A DNA stretch of 64,000 nucleotides from Prochlorococcus marinus str. AS9601 (GCF_000015645.1 NC_008816.1:310001-374000); one strand, 5' to 3'; shown: positions 41,184 through 49,228, counted from the first letter of the stretch. Program-made: numbers and translations. The notes: generated by a model from the sequence alone, not told the origin.

Positions 41184-41807
41184 ATGAAAATAACAAAAAA
41201 ACTTTGGGATGATAATTATGAGATTGCTTTACTAAGTTTAAATACAAAATTTGTTCAAGGTTTAAAAAATGGAAGTCTCCCTAAAAATATATTTCAAGAA
41301 TATTTAGCTCAAGATTATTTCTTTTTAGAGACTTTTGCTAAGGCTTATGGTCTTGCTGTTTCCAAATCAAAAGATAAATACTCAATAAGGAAGTTAAGTG
41401 AACTGTTAATGGGCGTTTCAGAGGAGTTAATACTTCATGAAACGTACGCAAAAGAATGGGATATTGATTTGTCTAATAACTATATAAAAAAAGCCACTAA
41501 AAATTATACAGATTTTCTTGATGATACTTCCAAAAGACTTAGTTCCGTTGAAATAATGTTTGCAATGACTCCATGTATGCGACTTTATTCTTGGATAGGA
41601 AAAAGTTTGTATAAGGAGGATTTTGATATTAAATATAAAGAATGGATAATTACTTATTCTGCTGAGAGCTTTGAAAAGCTAGCAGATTCACTTGAAAATC
41701 TTATTGAGACTAATAAAGAAACATATGATATTAATCAGGCCAAATATTTATACAGGAGAGCTATGGAATTGGAGTTAGATTTTTTTAATGCATATTCAGA
41801 TTTCTGA
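41184..41807 (+). CDS. tenA: TenA-family thiaminase II / aminopyrimidine aminohydrolase
   Basis: 207 residues, all-helical TenA fold. Conserved stretches: FQEYLAQDYFFLETFAKAYG (substrate-site Asp region), LILHETYAKEWDI, and the catalytic cysteine in AMTPCMRLYSWIG (about residue 136). It salvages the pyrimidine moiety of degraded thiamin, feeding HMP to ThiD, whose gene is 49 bases downstream. No TPP riboswitch was recognised upstream. Confidence 0.9.
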   Translation: MKITKKLWDDNYEIALLSLNTKFVQGLKNGSLPKNIFQEYLAQDYFFLETFAKAYGLAVSKSKDKYSIRKLSELLMGVSEELILHETYAKEWDIDLSNNYIKKATKNYTDFLDDTSKRLSSVEIMFAMTPCMRLYSWIGKSLYKEDFDIKYKEWIITYSAESFEKLADSLENLIETNKETYDINQAKYLYRRAMELELDFFNAYSDF

Positions 41808-41856
41808 TTTAAATTAGAATTTATTTATAGTACTTTCAAAAACAAGTTAATAAATT

Positions 41857-42636
41857 ATGTATTCTAAAATTGCACTTTCAATAGGCGGTAGTGACTCCGG
41901 GGGTGGAGCAGGCATACAGGCTGACTTGAGAACTTTTATGGCCCTTAAAGTACATGGATGTTCTGTTATTACACGTATTACCGCACAAAATAGTATAGAG
42001 GTTACATGCGTTCAACCAGTAGAGAAGAAAACTTTATTAAATCAGTTAGATGCTTTATTCGCTGATTTTGGTATTGATGCCTTAAAAACTGGAATGTTAT
42101 TAAATGAAAGGATAATTAATGATACTGCTTCAAAATTAAATTCGTACAAAATAACCAAAATTATTGACCCAGTGATGGTTACAAGAACTGGTTCTAAATT
42201 ACTGGAAGATTCTGCTATTAATGCTTATAAAAAACTCTTATTGCCAATTGCTGATTTGCTAACTCCAAATATTTATGAAGCAAATCTACTTTCTGGTTTA
42301 GAAATAAGGAGTAAAGAAGATATCGAAAATTCCGCAAGAAAAATTATTGGTCTTGGTGCTAAAGCGGTACTTATAAAAGGTGGCGGTTTAAAAGATATGA
42401 AAGGGAAGGATTTTTTTCTTGACTTAAATGGTAGAAAAGAGTGGATTTTTAATAATTTTATAAATACAAAAAATACCCACGGTAGCGGCTGTACTTTGAG
42501 TGCTGCTATTTGTGGTTACAAGGCTTTAGGTTTTGATCTATTTGATTCCATACAAAAAGCGAAATTATTTGTTGAGAAATCTTTAGACAATTCTTATAAA
42601 ATAGGATCTGGCCCTGGACCCTTAGGACATCATTAA
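41857..42636 (+). CDS. thiD: Hydroxymethylpyrimidine (phosphate) kinase
   Basis: 259 residues, ribokinase fold. N-terminal SIGGSDSGGGAGIQADLRTF is the HMP-binding signature, and near the C-terminus the anion hole and catalytic aspartate region read NTHGSGCTLSAAI. It phosphorylates HMP and HMP-P in thiamin biosynthesis. The tenA-thiD order makes a compact salvage unit. Confidence 0.95.
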   Translation: MYSKIALSIGGSDSGGGAGIQADLRTFMALKVHGCSVITRITAQNSIEVTCVQPVEKKTLLNQLDALFADFGIDALKTGMLLNERIINDTASKLNSYKITKIIDPVMVTRTGSKLLEDSAINAYKKLLLPIADLLTPNIYEANLLSGLEIRSKEDIENSARKIIGLGAKAVLIKGGGLKDMKGKDFFLDLNGRKEWIFNNFINTKNTHGSGCTLSAAICGYKALGFDLFDSIQKAKLFVEKSLDNSYKIGSGPGPLGHH

Positions 42637-42654
42637 TTATTTATAGAAGTGGCG

Positions 42655-42840
42655 TTAGAACCACCATTTTCTGTAGGGCTTTTTTAAAAATAAGATTTCT
42701 TCAGTCTCCCATCCTCCCTCCAACCACTCAAGATGCTCAAGTAATAAAGACTCGCTTTCCCTTTTGCTTAATTGCCCAATTCTATTAGCAATACCATCGA
42801 ACCTTACTTTCATCAATTCCTCAATCTTGATGTTATTCAT
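42655..42840 (-). CDS. Small conserved hypothetical protein (61 aa)
   Basis: Soluble, helical: RFDGIANRIGQLSKRESESLLLEHLEWLEGGW, ending in an aromatic basic tail (PYRKWWF). Convergent with thiD. No family recognised. Confidence 0.6.
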   Translation of the reverse strand: MNNIKIEELMKVRFDGIANRIGQLSKRESESLLLEHLEWLEGGWETEEILFLKKPYRKWWF

Positions 42841-43022
42841 AGGTTAAATAATAAATTTTTTCTACTCTTACTTGTATACATTTTCTTGTCAACGATTTAA
42901 TTTTATTTGTTTACTAGCAGTTCCTAAATATGTATTAAATACAACTTTTTAAAATAGATAGTAATTAAGACTTATTCACATAGATTTAATTAAAGACTAA
43001 TTTATATAAAAATAGTACAACT

Positions 43023-43166
43023 ATGAATAAAGAAGAAACATTAAAGCAAAAAACTATTTTAAATGTAGGCTATTGTGAAACTACCTCTGAATGGCTCAAT
43101 AGAATTATTACTGAACTGGCAGATGAAAATAAAAATTTTGTAGATTTGTCAATTATTTGTGCTTAA
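43023..43166 (+). CDS. Small hypothetical protein (47 aa)
   Basis: Found by translation: MNKEETLKQKTILNVGYCET..., mixed alpha/beta character with two cysteines. The sequence TAGTACAACTATG overlapping the start is only a weak LexA-box lookalike. Function unknown. Confidence 0.45.
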   Translation: MNKEETLKQKTILNVGYCETTSEWLNRIITELADENKNFVDLSIICA

Positions 43167-43245
43167 TTTTTTAGAAAATATAGTTTATTTTGATTTTTTT
43201 TCATAAGATTTTAAGTATAAGAGAAACTTTAAAGATATTTGTGAT

Positions 43246-43713
43246 GTGAATCCTAATAAAAAAAAAATAGAAATAATTAAACAATTCAATTTATCTCCTC
43301 ATCCTGAGGGTGGATGGTTTAGAGAGATAGTAAGGAGTGAGAATTCTCTAATAAGGGAAGACGGCCAAAGTAGAAACTTTATTACGGGAATTTATTATCT
43401 TTTGGAGAAAGATGCAAAAAGTGCTTGGCACAGAGTAAAAAATGCTGATGAAATTTGGATTTTTTTAAGGGGCGATCCTCTGAATTTATGGTGCCTAGAT
43501 AATCATAATAAGTTAATAAGAAATTTAATTTTAGATTCCAATAATCCAGTAGAAATGATCCCATCTGGATATTGGCAAGCTGCAAAAAGTACAGGCGAAT
43601 TTACTTTAGTGAGTTGTTGCGTTGGCCCCGGCTTTGATTTTAAGGATTTTGAATTACTCAGAAATACAAATAATACTTCTAGATTGGATAAAGCGATTAA
43701 TGATCTTATGTGA
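43246..43713 (+). CDS. Cupin-fold protein of the DUF985 family
   Basis: 155 residues from a GTG start. Family signature LSPHPEGGWFREIVRS near residue 13-28, FITGIYYLLEKD, WHRVKNADEIW and a closing TLVSCCVGPGFDFKDFEL. A single-domain cupin with conserved metal-type histidines; enzymatic role unknown for the family. Confidence 0.87.
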   Translation: MNPNKKKIEIIKQFNLSPHPEGGWFREIVRSENSLIREDGQSRNFITGIYYLLEKDAKSAWHRVKNADEIWIFLRGDPLNLWCLDNHNKLIRNLILDSNNPVEMIPSGYWQAAKSTGEFTLVSCCVGPGFDFKDFELLRNTNNTSRLDKAINDLM

Positions 43714-43783
43714 GAGATTTTTTTGTTTATATTTTTGAAATTATCCTCTAGATTTATAAGGCTAATCAATCAATCTATATTTA

Positions 43784-44161
43784 ATGAATCACAATTCTGT
43801 CAAAACAATTGGTATTAATGATGAACCAAGAAAAGATTCATACTTAGTATATGTAAATCAGGCTGATGGATTAAAAGGCATCCTTAGTAGGGATTTTGAT
43901 GAATGGTCGAATTTTGATAGTTGGGAAAGTATTTCAGTTCAGCAATGGATTTTTTCTAAAGCTTTAGAGGTTTTCAGAGGTAAGAAAATTGATATTAAAT
44001 GCGACTGTTGTGAATATAATGGATTAATCCCAAATGATTTTGAGAGTATTAAAAAAGAAAAATGTTTTGGTAAAAAAAGTGCTTACATGATTGAAAAAGT
44101 TGTAGATGAAATTGTATTAGCTAAGGCAAGAAGAGAAAGTGATGGAACATATTCTGCGTAA
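43784..44161 (+). CDS. Conserved hypothetical protein (125 aa)
   Basis: Soluble. Contains a CDCC cluster (KCDCCEYNGLIP, about residue 67-78) and a fourth cysteine near residue 94 that might bind metal. The C-terminal helix (AYMIEKVVDEIVLAKARRE) is charged. No family recognised. Confidence 0.6.
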   Translation: MNHNSVKTIGINDEPRKDSYLVYVNQADGLKGILSRDFDEWSNFDSWESISVQQWIFSKALEVFRGKKIDIKCDCCEYNGLIPNDFESIKKEKCFGKKSAYMIEKVVDEIVLAKARRESDGTYSA

Positions 44162-44197
44162 GTTTCATAAATATCTTTGGAGTGAAAAATCTTTTAT

Positions 44198-44380
44198 TTA
44201 CCAGTGAAAATTATCAGAAGAACCAATCGTTAAATTTCTTGTGGACATCTTATGGAACTTAAAGTGTACGGAATCACTGAACTCCTTTTCATCTGAGTAA
44301 TTCACAAGATCCACTGGGTCGATGTTTTCATCGAACCATGCATCATATTCAATATGGTTTGGTTCAGCAAAATAACTCAT
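44198..44380 (-). CDS. Small acidic hypothetical protein (60 aa)
   Basis: ATG at 44380 chosen over TTG at 44386. MSYFAEPNHIEYDAWFDEN..., acidic first half and a His/Lys-containing second half. Soluble, no family recognised. Confidence 0.5.
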   Translation of the reverse strand: MSYFAEPNHIEYDAWFDENIDPVDLVNYSDEKEFSDSVHFKFHKMSTRNLTIGSSDNFHW

Positions 44381-44570
44381 ATCCAATTAATAGCTTCCAA
44401 AAAACGTATAAACGGTACATGTGATACCAAATTAAAATTCTTAATTTTTAGATAATCTATATTTAACTTTTTCATCAAGATTAGTTGCTAAAAAGATAGG
44501 AGAAATATCTGGAAGCCATTTGACAAATCATTAATGAATGGACAAACACTTTATCCAGCAGTTTTTCTTG

Positions 44571-44618
44571 ATTCTTGACAGTCGATTTAAAATAAATAGC
44601 AATTAGCTTATTTTTATG
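44571..44618 (+). repeat. Leader repeat copy 1 (hairpin directly before a start codon)
   Basis: 48 bases ending in the ATG of the DUF3764-like gene. Begins TTCTTGACAGTCGATTTAAA; then a hairpin with stem arms AATAGC / GCTTATT (one bulged T) and a T-run running into ATG. Shares TTGACAGTC and the hairpin-T-run-ATG layout with copies at 47814, 51901 and 52204. A 48-bp element called PRE1 has been reported in Prochlorococcus genomic islands; this may be the same. Confidence 0.7.
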
Positions 44619-44900
44619 ACTATTGAAACTACTGTTTTCACCTTTAAACTTTCAAATACATTTGAGGAATGGGTAAAAATGTTTGATAGTCCAGAGATAG
44701 ATGCATTTCATAAAACGGTAGGACTTACTCCTTTATATCGTGGCAAAAGTTTAATTGATCCAAAAGAAGTTATTGTTATTCATCAAGCTGAAGAAGGTGT
44801 AGCTAAGCATGTTTTTTCAGATCCTGAAACCATTAAGAATATAGAATCGGGAGGACATATTTATAGCACAACGAAAATCACAAGTTGGGTTTCTGATTAG
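44616..44900 (+). CDS. DUF3764-like protein
   Basis: 94 residues of ferredoxin-like/ABM-type look. Begins TIETTVFTFKLSNTFEEWVKMFD and includes PLYRGKSLIDPKEVIVIHQAEEG, which I associate with DUF3764 of marine cyanobacteria. It carries leader repeat copy 1 fused to its start codon. A 36-codon relative of its N-terminus is at 52252, also behind a repeat copy. Confidence 0.75.
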   Translation: MTIETTVFTFKLSNTFEEWVKMFDSPEIDAFHKTVGLTPLYRGKSLIDPKEVIVIHQAEEGVAKHVFSDPETIKNIESGGHIYSTTKITSWVSD

Positions 44901-45023
44901 TCGAAAAACTAACTATACAAACATATACAAGTTTGATGCGAACAGGAGTTCCATATAAGATCTTTAAAACAAAATTAGGATATAGCAGAGTTTAAGGATA
45001 AGAGTATTAACTAATTAATTTGA

Positions 45024-45143
45024 CTAAATTATTAATAAGAATCTGAGTGCTAGAGGTAACCATAGACATAGAAGAAGCATTATTAAAAGAGTAATGGCAT
45101 GGATATTTGGAATGTATTGCTCTTTAAAAATTTGTGTTTTCAT
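45024..45143 (-). CDS. Tiny membrane protein
   Basis: 39 residues: MKTQIFKEQYIPNIHAITLLI..., polar start, one Leu-rich membrane helix. It follows another tiny ORF (45147-45236) by 3 bases on the same strand, suggesting a two-gene unit. Confidence 0.5.
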   Translation of the reverse strand: MKTQIFKEQYIPNIHAITLLIMLLLCLWLPLALRFLLII

Positions 45144-45146
45144 GAT

Positions 45147-45236
45147 TTATCTCGCCTTCTTAAGTTTGATTTCTCTTCTGATTAGCAAAGCAATAACTAC
45201 AACACACATGTTCATTAGAAATACGTCTAATGGCAT
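45147..45236 (-). CDS. Tiny membrane protein
   Basis: 29 residues: MPLDVFLMNMCVVVIALLIRR..., one membrane helix and a Lys/Arg tail. Positive tail implies the C-terminus faces the cytoplasm. First gene of a two-ORF unit. Confidence 0.5.
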   Translation of the reverse strand: MPLDVFLMNMCVVVIALLIRREIKLKKAR

Positions 45237-45378
45237 TTAATAAAAAAAGTCTCTAATCAATTAATAGCAAGATTATTGATCTATGAATCAAGAAATGATT
45301 ATTAATGTTTATTAGATTAATAAAACGAATTTAAAAATTAAATTTATGCTTAAATATCTCAGTTATCCTAACTATTAA

Positions 45379-45678
45379 ATGGCTTATTCAGAAACAAGAA
45401 TATTAATAGGCGGTTTAGCTCATGTGCCTGTTCTTATTTTTATAGCCAATTTTATTAAAGGTAAGTTTGGAATTAAAACTGAAGAGATAAAAGATAATGT
45501 AGTTAAAGTAGAGCCAGTTAAAATTATTGAGGTAAGTGATACTTTAGTTAAAGAAGGAAAAGCAGAAGCTATTAAAGAAATCTCAAATAAGCTTGACAGT
45601 ATTGAACAGAAGGCTGATGAGGTTTATGAAAAGGTAAAGAAGAAAAAGAAAGATAAGAAGAAGAAAAAAAATAACTAA
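45379..45678 (+). CDS. Membrane-anchored lysine-rich protein (99 aa)
   Basis: N-terminal hydrophobic segment (LIGGLAHVPVLIFIANFI), then a charged coiled-coil-like region and a C-terminus of almost pure lysine (about the last 17 residues). The tail is encoded by AAG/AAA repeats. Stop overlaps the convergent next gene by four bases. No family recognised. Confidence 0.6.
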   Translation: MAYSETRILIGGLAHVPVLIFIANFIKGKFGIKTEEIKDNVVKVEPVKIIEVSDTLVKEGKAEAIKEISNKLDSIEQKADEVYEKVKKKKKDKKKKKNN

Positions 45679-45860
45679 ATTGAGATCCTTTCAAGCATCA
45701 ATACATCTTGAGCTTGGATTGTATCTCTCTTATCTTCGTCTTCGGGATCTTTATAAGATTCAATTTCAGATTGAATTTTTCTCTTGTAAACTCCTTTGAT
45801 GTAGTCCATTTCTCTTTTGTCTTTGGCCAGAATTGAGAATGGTGATCTTTTTAAGTTCAT
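45675..45860 (-). CDS. Small charged hypothetical protein (61 aa)
   Basis: MNLKRSPFSILAKDKREMDY..., basic first half, acidic middle (DPEDEDKRD), short hydrophobic end. Good AGGAGAAAG ribosome-binding site on the minus strand. The following ORF (45889) is on the same strand upstream. Confidence 0.55.
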   Translation of the reverse strand: MNLKRSPFSILAKDKREMDYIKGVYKRKIQSEIESYKDPEDEDKRDTIQAQDVLMLERISI

Positions 45861-45888
45861 AACTTTCTCCTAAATAAATAAAATTTAA

Positions 45889-46023
45889 TCAGCTCCAGTT
45901 TTTATCAGATTCAACAAAGCTTTCCAATGTTTGCTGATTCCTGATTTCTTCCTCAAGAAGTTCTTCTGATCTTTCTTCAATCTCAGATTTATAATCTTCT
46001 TTCAGTGTGGATTTCGTAGACAT
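45889..46023 (-). CDS. Small coiled-coil protein (44 aa)
   Basis: MSTKSTLKEDYKSEIEERSE..., Glu-rich amphipathic helix over most of its length, ending KNWS. It precedes 45675-45860 by 28 bases on the same strand. Function unknown. Confidence 0.5.
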   Translation of the reverse strand: MSTKSTLKEDYKSEIEERSEELLEEEIRNQQTLESFVESDKNWS

Positions 46024-46082
46024 TTGCTCATGACGACTACATCTATTTCTAACTAGTTAGAGCGGCCATTCGACTAATAAAT

Positions 46083-46283
46083 ATGTACGGTTTGAGGTAC
46101 TCCCATATACGGATAAAGGATCAACAATTGAATTTAAATATGGGTAAAATGTATAGAAATTTTGATCAATTTTTGCCTTTAAGAATCATCAATAAAGGAA
46201 GACCAATAAGCATCAAACTCCCATCAATTAATAAAAAAGTATTCAGGTTCATTTATCCATTCCTACGGTGGTATCCCAATTGA
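46083..46283 (+). CDS. Doubtful ORF with a duplicated C-terminal half
   Basis: 66 codons. Residues ~31-66 (PLRIINKGRPISIKLPSINK...) lie in the duplicated block and the same frame is open in the second copy (up to about 55411), with both silent and replacing differences. It overlaps the 3' end of the minus-strand gene at 46249. It may be a real small basic protein or a by-product of the duplication. Confidence 0.3.
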   Translation: MYGLRYSHIRIKDQQLNLNMGKMYRNFDQFLPLRIINKGRPISIKLPSINKKVFRFIYPFLRWYPN

Positions 46284-46522
46284 GAAAAATTCCTTTTTTA
46301 ATTGGTTGTTTTTTCATATCATCAATCTCTTTTCTGATTTTGTTGTAGTAGGCCAACTCCTCTGGATCATCAGAACCAAGACCATAATTCATGGTTGCTG
46401 CAATATATATTCTGTGCATCCGGTATGACGATAGTGGCATTACTAAAGGGAAACTATTTTAAATTTATTTGAATTCTAGTTAAAATGTTATCTATGATAT
46501 CTCAGTTATATTTATCAATTGC
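46171..46522. repeat. Segmental duplication, copy A
   Basis: About 350 bases clearly alignable by eye with 55301-55656, from TTTTTGCCTTT to CAATTGC. It includes the small minus-strand gene at 46249 and its upstream region and stops at the 3' end of tRNA-Thr(GGU). Two stretches are identical for more than 20 bases. Confidence 0.85.
46249..46440 (-). CDS. Small protein, duplicated (copy A, 63 aa)
   Basis: MPLSSYRMHRIYIAATMNYGL, then GSDDPEELAYYNKIRKEID and a C-terminus with one tryptophan. Clearly paralogous to the gene at 55384-55572 (over half the residues identical, the same length). The N-terminal half is most conserved. Soluble, function unknown. It is transcribed away from tRNA-Thr(GGU). 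Confidence 0.65.
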   Translation of the reverse strand: MPLSSYRMHRIYIAATMNYGLGSDDPEELAYYNKIRKEIDDMKKQPIKKGIFLNWDTTVGMDK

Positions 46523-46527
46523 TCAAG

Positions 46528-46599
<72 letters not shown>

Positions 46600-46785
46600 A
46601 ATTTTAAAGTGGGCCGGGTTGGACCAATCAAGACTGCCTGCAGCACAATGATTCTGAAGTGTGCAAGATAAATTTAGACGGCCCATCAGTTGCTGTCAAA
46701 TTATTGCTAGGGAGTGCTGTAACTTATCTTCAGTCCACTTATATCTTGTTCTTACACAGCTGTATCTTTTGATGTTGATATCAGC

Positions 46786-47037
46786 TTGAGTTCAAACTAT
46801 ATTGTAGAGATTCCAAGTTTAGAAATGACTGACAGTTGCGAAGCGAGATGGAAACCGACTCAGAATCAGATTGATGATTTGATCCTTCCTGCATATACAG
46901 AAATGGCTAAGAAGAGTGTCGATTACATAGCCAAGTTTCAATGTCCTCCGGGATATGTGGCGGATATGCTCAGAGATATCGCAGATGCCCTGGAATCTTC
47001 TCATCCTGAATCTGAAAGTGATTGTTCATGCTGTTAA
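46786..47037 (+). CDS. Hypothetical protein with a Cys-rich tail (83 aa)
   Basis: Starts at TTG. A soluble helical body (ILPAYTEMAKKSVDYIAK) and the acidic/cysteine C-terminus ESESDCSCC, plus FQCPPGYVADML. Noticeably GC-richer than neighbouring ORFs, like the SIMPL gene at 54502, which suggests transfer from a Synechococcus-like source. No family recognised. Confidence 0.55.
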   Translation: MSSNYIVEIPSLEMTDSCEARWKPTQNQIDDLILPAYTEMAKKSVDYIAKFQCPPGYVADMLRDIADALESSHPESESDCSCC

Positions 47038-47101
47038 GGTCTGCGCCACTCGGTGAACTGAAAAATCAAATAAAACCTTTTTAAAATCCAAAAGTCGAGC
47101 A

Positions 47102-47530
47102 GTGAAATTTAATCTTTTCTCATTATTTTTAATTGTCTTAATAGTAAAAATTAATTTAATAGATATTCCGCCTTCATTTGGAGAAACATATCCCGAAGAA
47201 AAAATAAACAATAATCAATTGGCTAAAAAATATTGTGATTCTCTAGAAAAAAATCTTTTTAAAGGTCTTGATAAAGAATCAATCTTGAAATATGAATATT
47301 TTTTTTCATCTATTCCTGATGACTACATAAAAGACAATAATAAATTTTTAGAAATTTTCAAATCTGACGTTAAATCAATTTGTTCATATGATATTTCTAA
47401 ATCTAATGAAAAAGAATTTCAATATTTTTTAGACAATTATTTTAAAACCAGAAGTAATACTCCAAAAACTAAAGTAGAGGCAACAAATCCTACCCCAATT
47501 AATGCTGCAATGATTCCAGTATTGAGGTAA
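47102..47530 (+). CDS. Secreted protein of unknown function (142 aa)
   Basis: GTG start. Signal peptide (FNLFSLFLIVLIVKINLIDI...), then a mature domain with two cysteines (KKYCDSL and KSICSYD) and many Lys/Asp/Asn. The last ~30 codons overlap the oppositely oriented small membrane ORF at 47437-47571, and their sequence (KTKVEATNPTPINAA) looks like a readthrough shadow. Confidence 0.55.
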   Translation: MKFNLFSLFLIVLIVKINLIDIPPSFGETYPEEKINNNQLAKKYCDSLEKNLFKGLDKESILKYEYFFSSIPDDYIKDNNKFLEIFKSDVKSICSYDISKSNEKEFQYFLDNYFKTRSNTPKTKVEATNPTPINAAMIPVLR

Positions 47531-47571
47531 ACCTTTACAGTAGCTAATTCTTTTCCTTCTTTTTTAGTCAT
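47437..47571 (-). CDS. Small membrane protein (44 aa)
   Basis: MTKKEGKELATVKVYLNTGI..., charged N-terminus then one long helix (GIIAALIGVGFVASTLVFGV), a typical inner-membrane small protein. It overlaps the 3' 94 bases of the secreted-protein gene on the other strand. The next ORF on the same strand, 47578-47694, follows it upstream-to-downstream only as a neighbour. Confidence 0.55.
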   Translation of the reverse strand: MTKKEGKELATVKVYLNTGIIAALIGVGFVASTLVFGVLLLVLK

Positions 47572-47577
47572 AATTTT

Positions 47578-47694
47578 TTACCTGAATAAGCACATCCAAG
47601 CTACCAATGAGAACATCAATATTGCAAGGCTAAGAATACTTTTACTATTAGCTTTACCTTGTTTTTCTGTTGATTTAAAAGGGATTAATGCCAT
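47578..47694 (-). CDS. Small membrane protein (38 aa)
   Basis: MALIPFKSTEKQGKANSKSI..., a basic N-terminus of ~18 residues and one membrane helix ending MCLFR. It is 6 bases upstream of the 47437-47571 ORF on the minus strand, so the two probably form one transcript. Confidence 0.5.
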   Translation of the reverse strand: MALIPFKSTEKQGKANSKSILSLAILMFSLVAWMCLFR

Positions 47695-47813
47695 TAAACT
47701 TCGTAAAAATAAAATTGTTTCATGTTTTTTCATTTTTTGGACAAGTCCGTAACATCAGAAACTCTAAAGCTATTTCTTTACTACATCTCCTGAACTCCTG
47801 ATATACAATCGGC

Positions 47814-47866
47814 TTGATTGATAGTCTTTTTAGGTTAAGAGGAAAGTAACAATCCTTTTTTTTATG
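47814..47866 (+). repeat. Leader repeat copy 2 (variant)
   Basis: Begins TTGATTGATAGTC (one change from the other copies), then a hairpin AAGAGGA / TCCTTTT with a 9-base loop, a T-run and the ATG of the HTH gene. Same layout as copies at 44571, 51901, 52204 but the sequence between the box and the hairpin is diverged. Confidence 0.55.
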
Positions 47867-48115
47867 GATAGATATTTAAAAAGTTCAGAAGCATCAAAGT
47901 TACTAGGAATTTCATCATCATCACTTTGGGAATTAAAAAGCACAAAAGTATTAGAAGCTGGTAAGCATTGGATATACGTTACTGGTAAACCCAGAAGCAA
48001 TGTTTTATTTAATATCGATCAAATAAGGCAATGGCAGATAGATATGACTAAATATATAGAAAGTCCTGAAAGAGATATAAAGGCAGAAAAGCAGATATCA
48101 AATCTTGAAGATTGA
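47864..48115 (+). CDS. Helix-turn-helix protein, excisionase-like
   Basis: 83 residues. RYLKSSEASKLLGISSSSLW is a MerR/Xis-type winged-helix DNA-recognition opening, followed by a beta-wing segment (HWIYVTGKPRSNVLFNIDQI) and RQW. Such proteins regulate integration, excision or island genes. No integrase is in the window. It carries a leader-repeat copy directly in front of its start. Confidence 0.75.
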   Translation: MDRYLKSSEASKLLGISSSSLWELKSTKVLEAGKHWIYVTGKPRSNVLFNIDQIRQWQIDMTKYIESPERDIKAEKQISNLED

Positions 48116-48155
48116 CAAAAGATCTAAAATAGAAGGCAATCAAATCATCTCTTTT

Positions 48156-48314
48156 ATGAAACTTGAATCGATTTCAGTTGCGGGCAAAGATGCTAATCAA
48201 TCAGGCGTGGGAAAAAAGTTTTTAATAATCTCCATTTCTCTTACAGTGCTCTTAAATCTTTCAATTGCAATTTGGTTTTTAATGAATGATATGGGCAGAT
48301 TTCTAGTTAAATGA
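48156..48314 (+). CDS. Small membrane protein (52 aa)
   Basis: ATG at 48156 chosen; an in-frame ATG at 48105 would overlap the HTH gene. MKLESISVAGKDANQSGVGK, then one helix (FLIISISLTVLLNLSIAIWFL). Its stop overlaps the ATG of the next ORF (ATGA), so translation is probably coupled. Confidence 0.55.
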   Translation: MKLESISVAGKDANQSGVGKKFLIISISLTVLLNLSIAIWFLMNDMGRFLVK

Positions 48315-48394
48315 AATCCTTATTTATTCCATTAATAGTTTCAATAGGAATTATTTATGGCTGCGGTTTATTTTGGTTGGTTTGGCATCACTAA
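48311..48394 (+). CDS. Tiny membrane protein (27 aa)
   Basis: MKSLFIPLIVSIGIIYGCGL..., one helix ending WLVWHH, starting in a 4-base ATGA overlap with the preceding ORF. The overlap is the main evidence. Confidence 0.45.
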   Translation: MKSLFIPLIVSIGIIYGCGLFWLVWHH

Positions 48395-48496
48395 ATGAAT
48401 CAATGTCGACTTACTCCCAGTCAAACCTTTTAAAAACAGGAATCTATTGTTTTTGAAAATTGTTTTAAAATAGAATTTTATAATTTCATCATAATT

Positions 48497-48919
48497 TTGT
48501 ATCCCTTTTTAGCTGAGATAAGCCATCCTATACAATGCTTTTTAATTTCAGAAGAAGTGCCAAGTATTTCGATTGTTTTAAAAGAACGGAGATCAAATTC
48601 ATTAAAAGGATCCATTATTTCGAAGAACAATTTTAAGGGTAATTTTTATACTCATAGACCAATTAAAGATAAGCCTACAAGCTGGAGCTTTGAAAACGGC
48701 GAAACCAAATTAAATGGTGAAGCGATACTTCTTAAAGATGGAAAAATATGGCACCCATATCAAACAAAAATTAAATCACATGAAGTGAACGAGGTTTTAT
48801 TTTCAGGTTTATCCTCAAAATTATCAAGAATTACTAATAACGCAGATTTACTGAAGGCTGCCTCTGGTTTTTTCAGAATTGGGAGTGGGTGTTATGGAGG
48901 AAGGATAAATAAAGTTTAG
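48497..48919 (+). CDS. Hypothetical protein (140 aa)
   Basis: TTG start (no ATG fits). Soluble, with beta-type stretches (SISIVLKERRSNSLKGSII, FKGNFYTHRPI) and a glycine-rich end (FFRIGSGCYGG). No family recognised. The start is uncertain. Confidence 0.5.
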   Translation: MYPFLAEISHPIQCFLISEEVPSISIVLKERRSNSLKGSIISKNNFKGNFYTHRPIKDKPTSWSFENGETKLNGEAILLKDGKIWHPYQTKIKSHEVNEVLFSGLSSKLSRITNNADLLKAASGFFRIGSGCYGGRINKV

Positions 48920-49061
48920 CTTTTCACAACTTTTGGAATTTTTATTGAAACAAATTCATTGATTACTTTGAAGGATATAAAATTTATCTTTTAGAAGTTC
49001 ATATTTTCTTCCTATCTTGAAAATAAATCTTATTAGTTATTTTAAATTTTTAGATAAAAAA

Positions 49062-49124
49062 ATGTTTGAAGCTCTTGTTTACCTATTGATTGGGAAAAAA
49101 CAATATTTTCAAAGAGAAAATTAA
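49062..49124 (+). CDS. Possible 20-codon ORF
   Basis: MFEALVYLLIGKKQYFQREN: a short hydrophobic segment and charged tail, 2 bases before the PsaM-like ORF. Too short to judge; noted only for position. Confidence 0.2.
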   Translation: MFEALVYLLIGKKQYFQREN

Positions 49125-49126
49125 AA

Positions 49127-49228
49127 ATGGAATCCTCTGATGAAATTATTTTTATTGCTTTAGGAATGCTTATTGCAATCTTCGCAGGAACATTAGCACT
49201 AAGACTAGGGATAAGCTTAAGGGAATAA
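49127..49228 (+). CDS. PsaM-like small membrane protein
   Basis: 33 residues: MESSDEIIFIALGMLIAIFA, then GTLALRLGISLRE. The A-G-x-L-A-x-R-L-G ending of a single membrane helix is the PsaM pattern (PSI subunit XII, at the trimer interface). PsaM is usually ~30-32 residues, which agrees. Identity is suggestive only, because such short helices match by chance. Confidence 0.5.
   Translation: MESSDEIIFIALGMLIAIFAGTLALRLGISLRE

Noticed and set aside
43010-43022. TAGTACAACTATG as a third LexA box
   Set aside because: The second half-site does not match and it overlaps the start codon.
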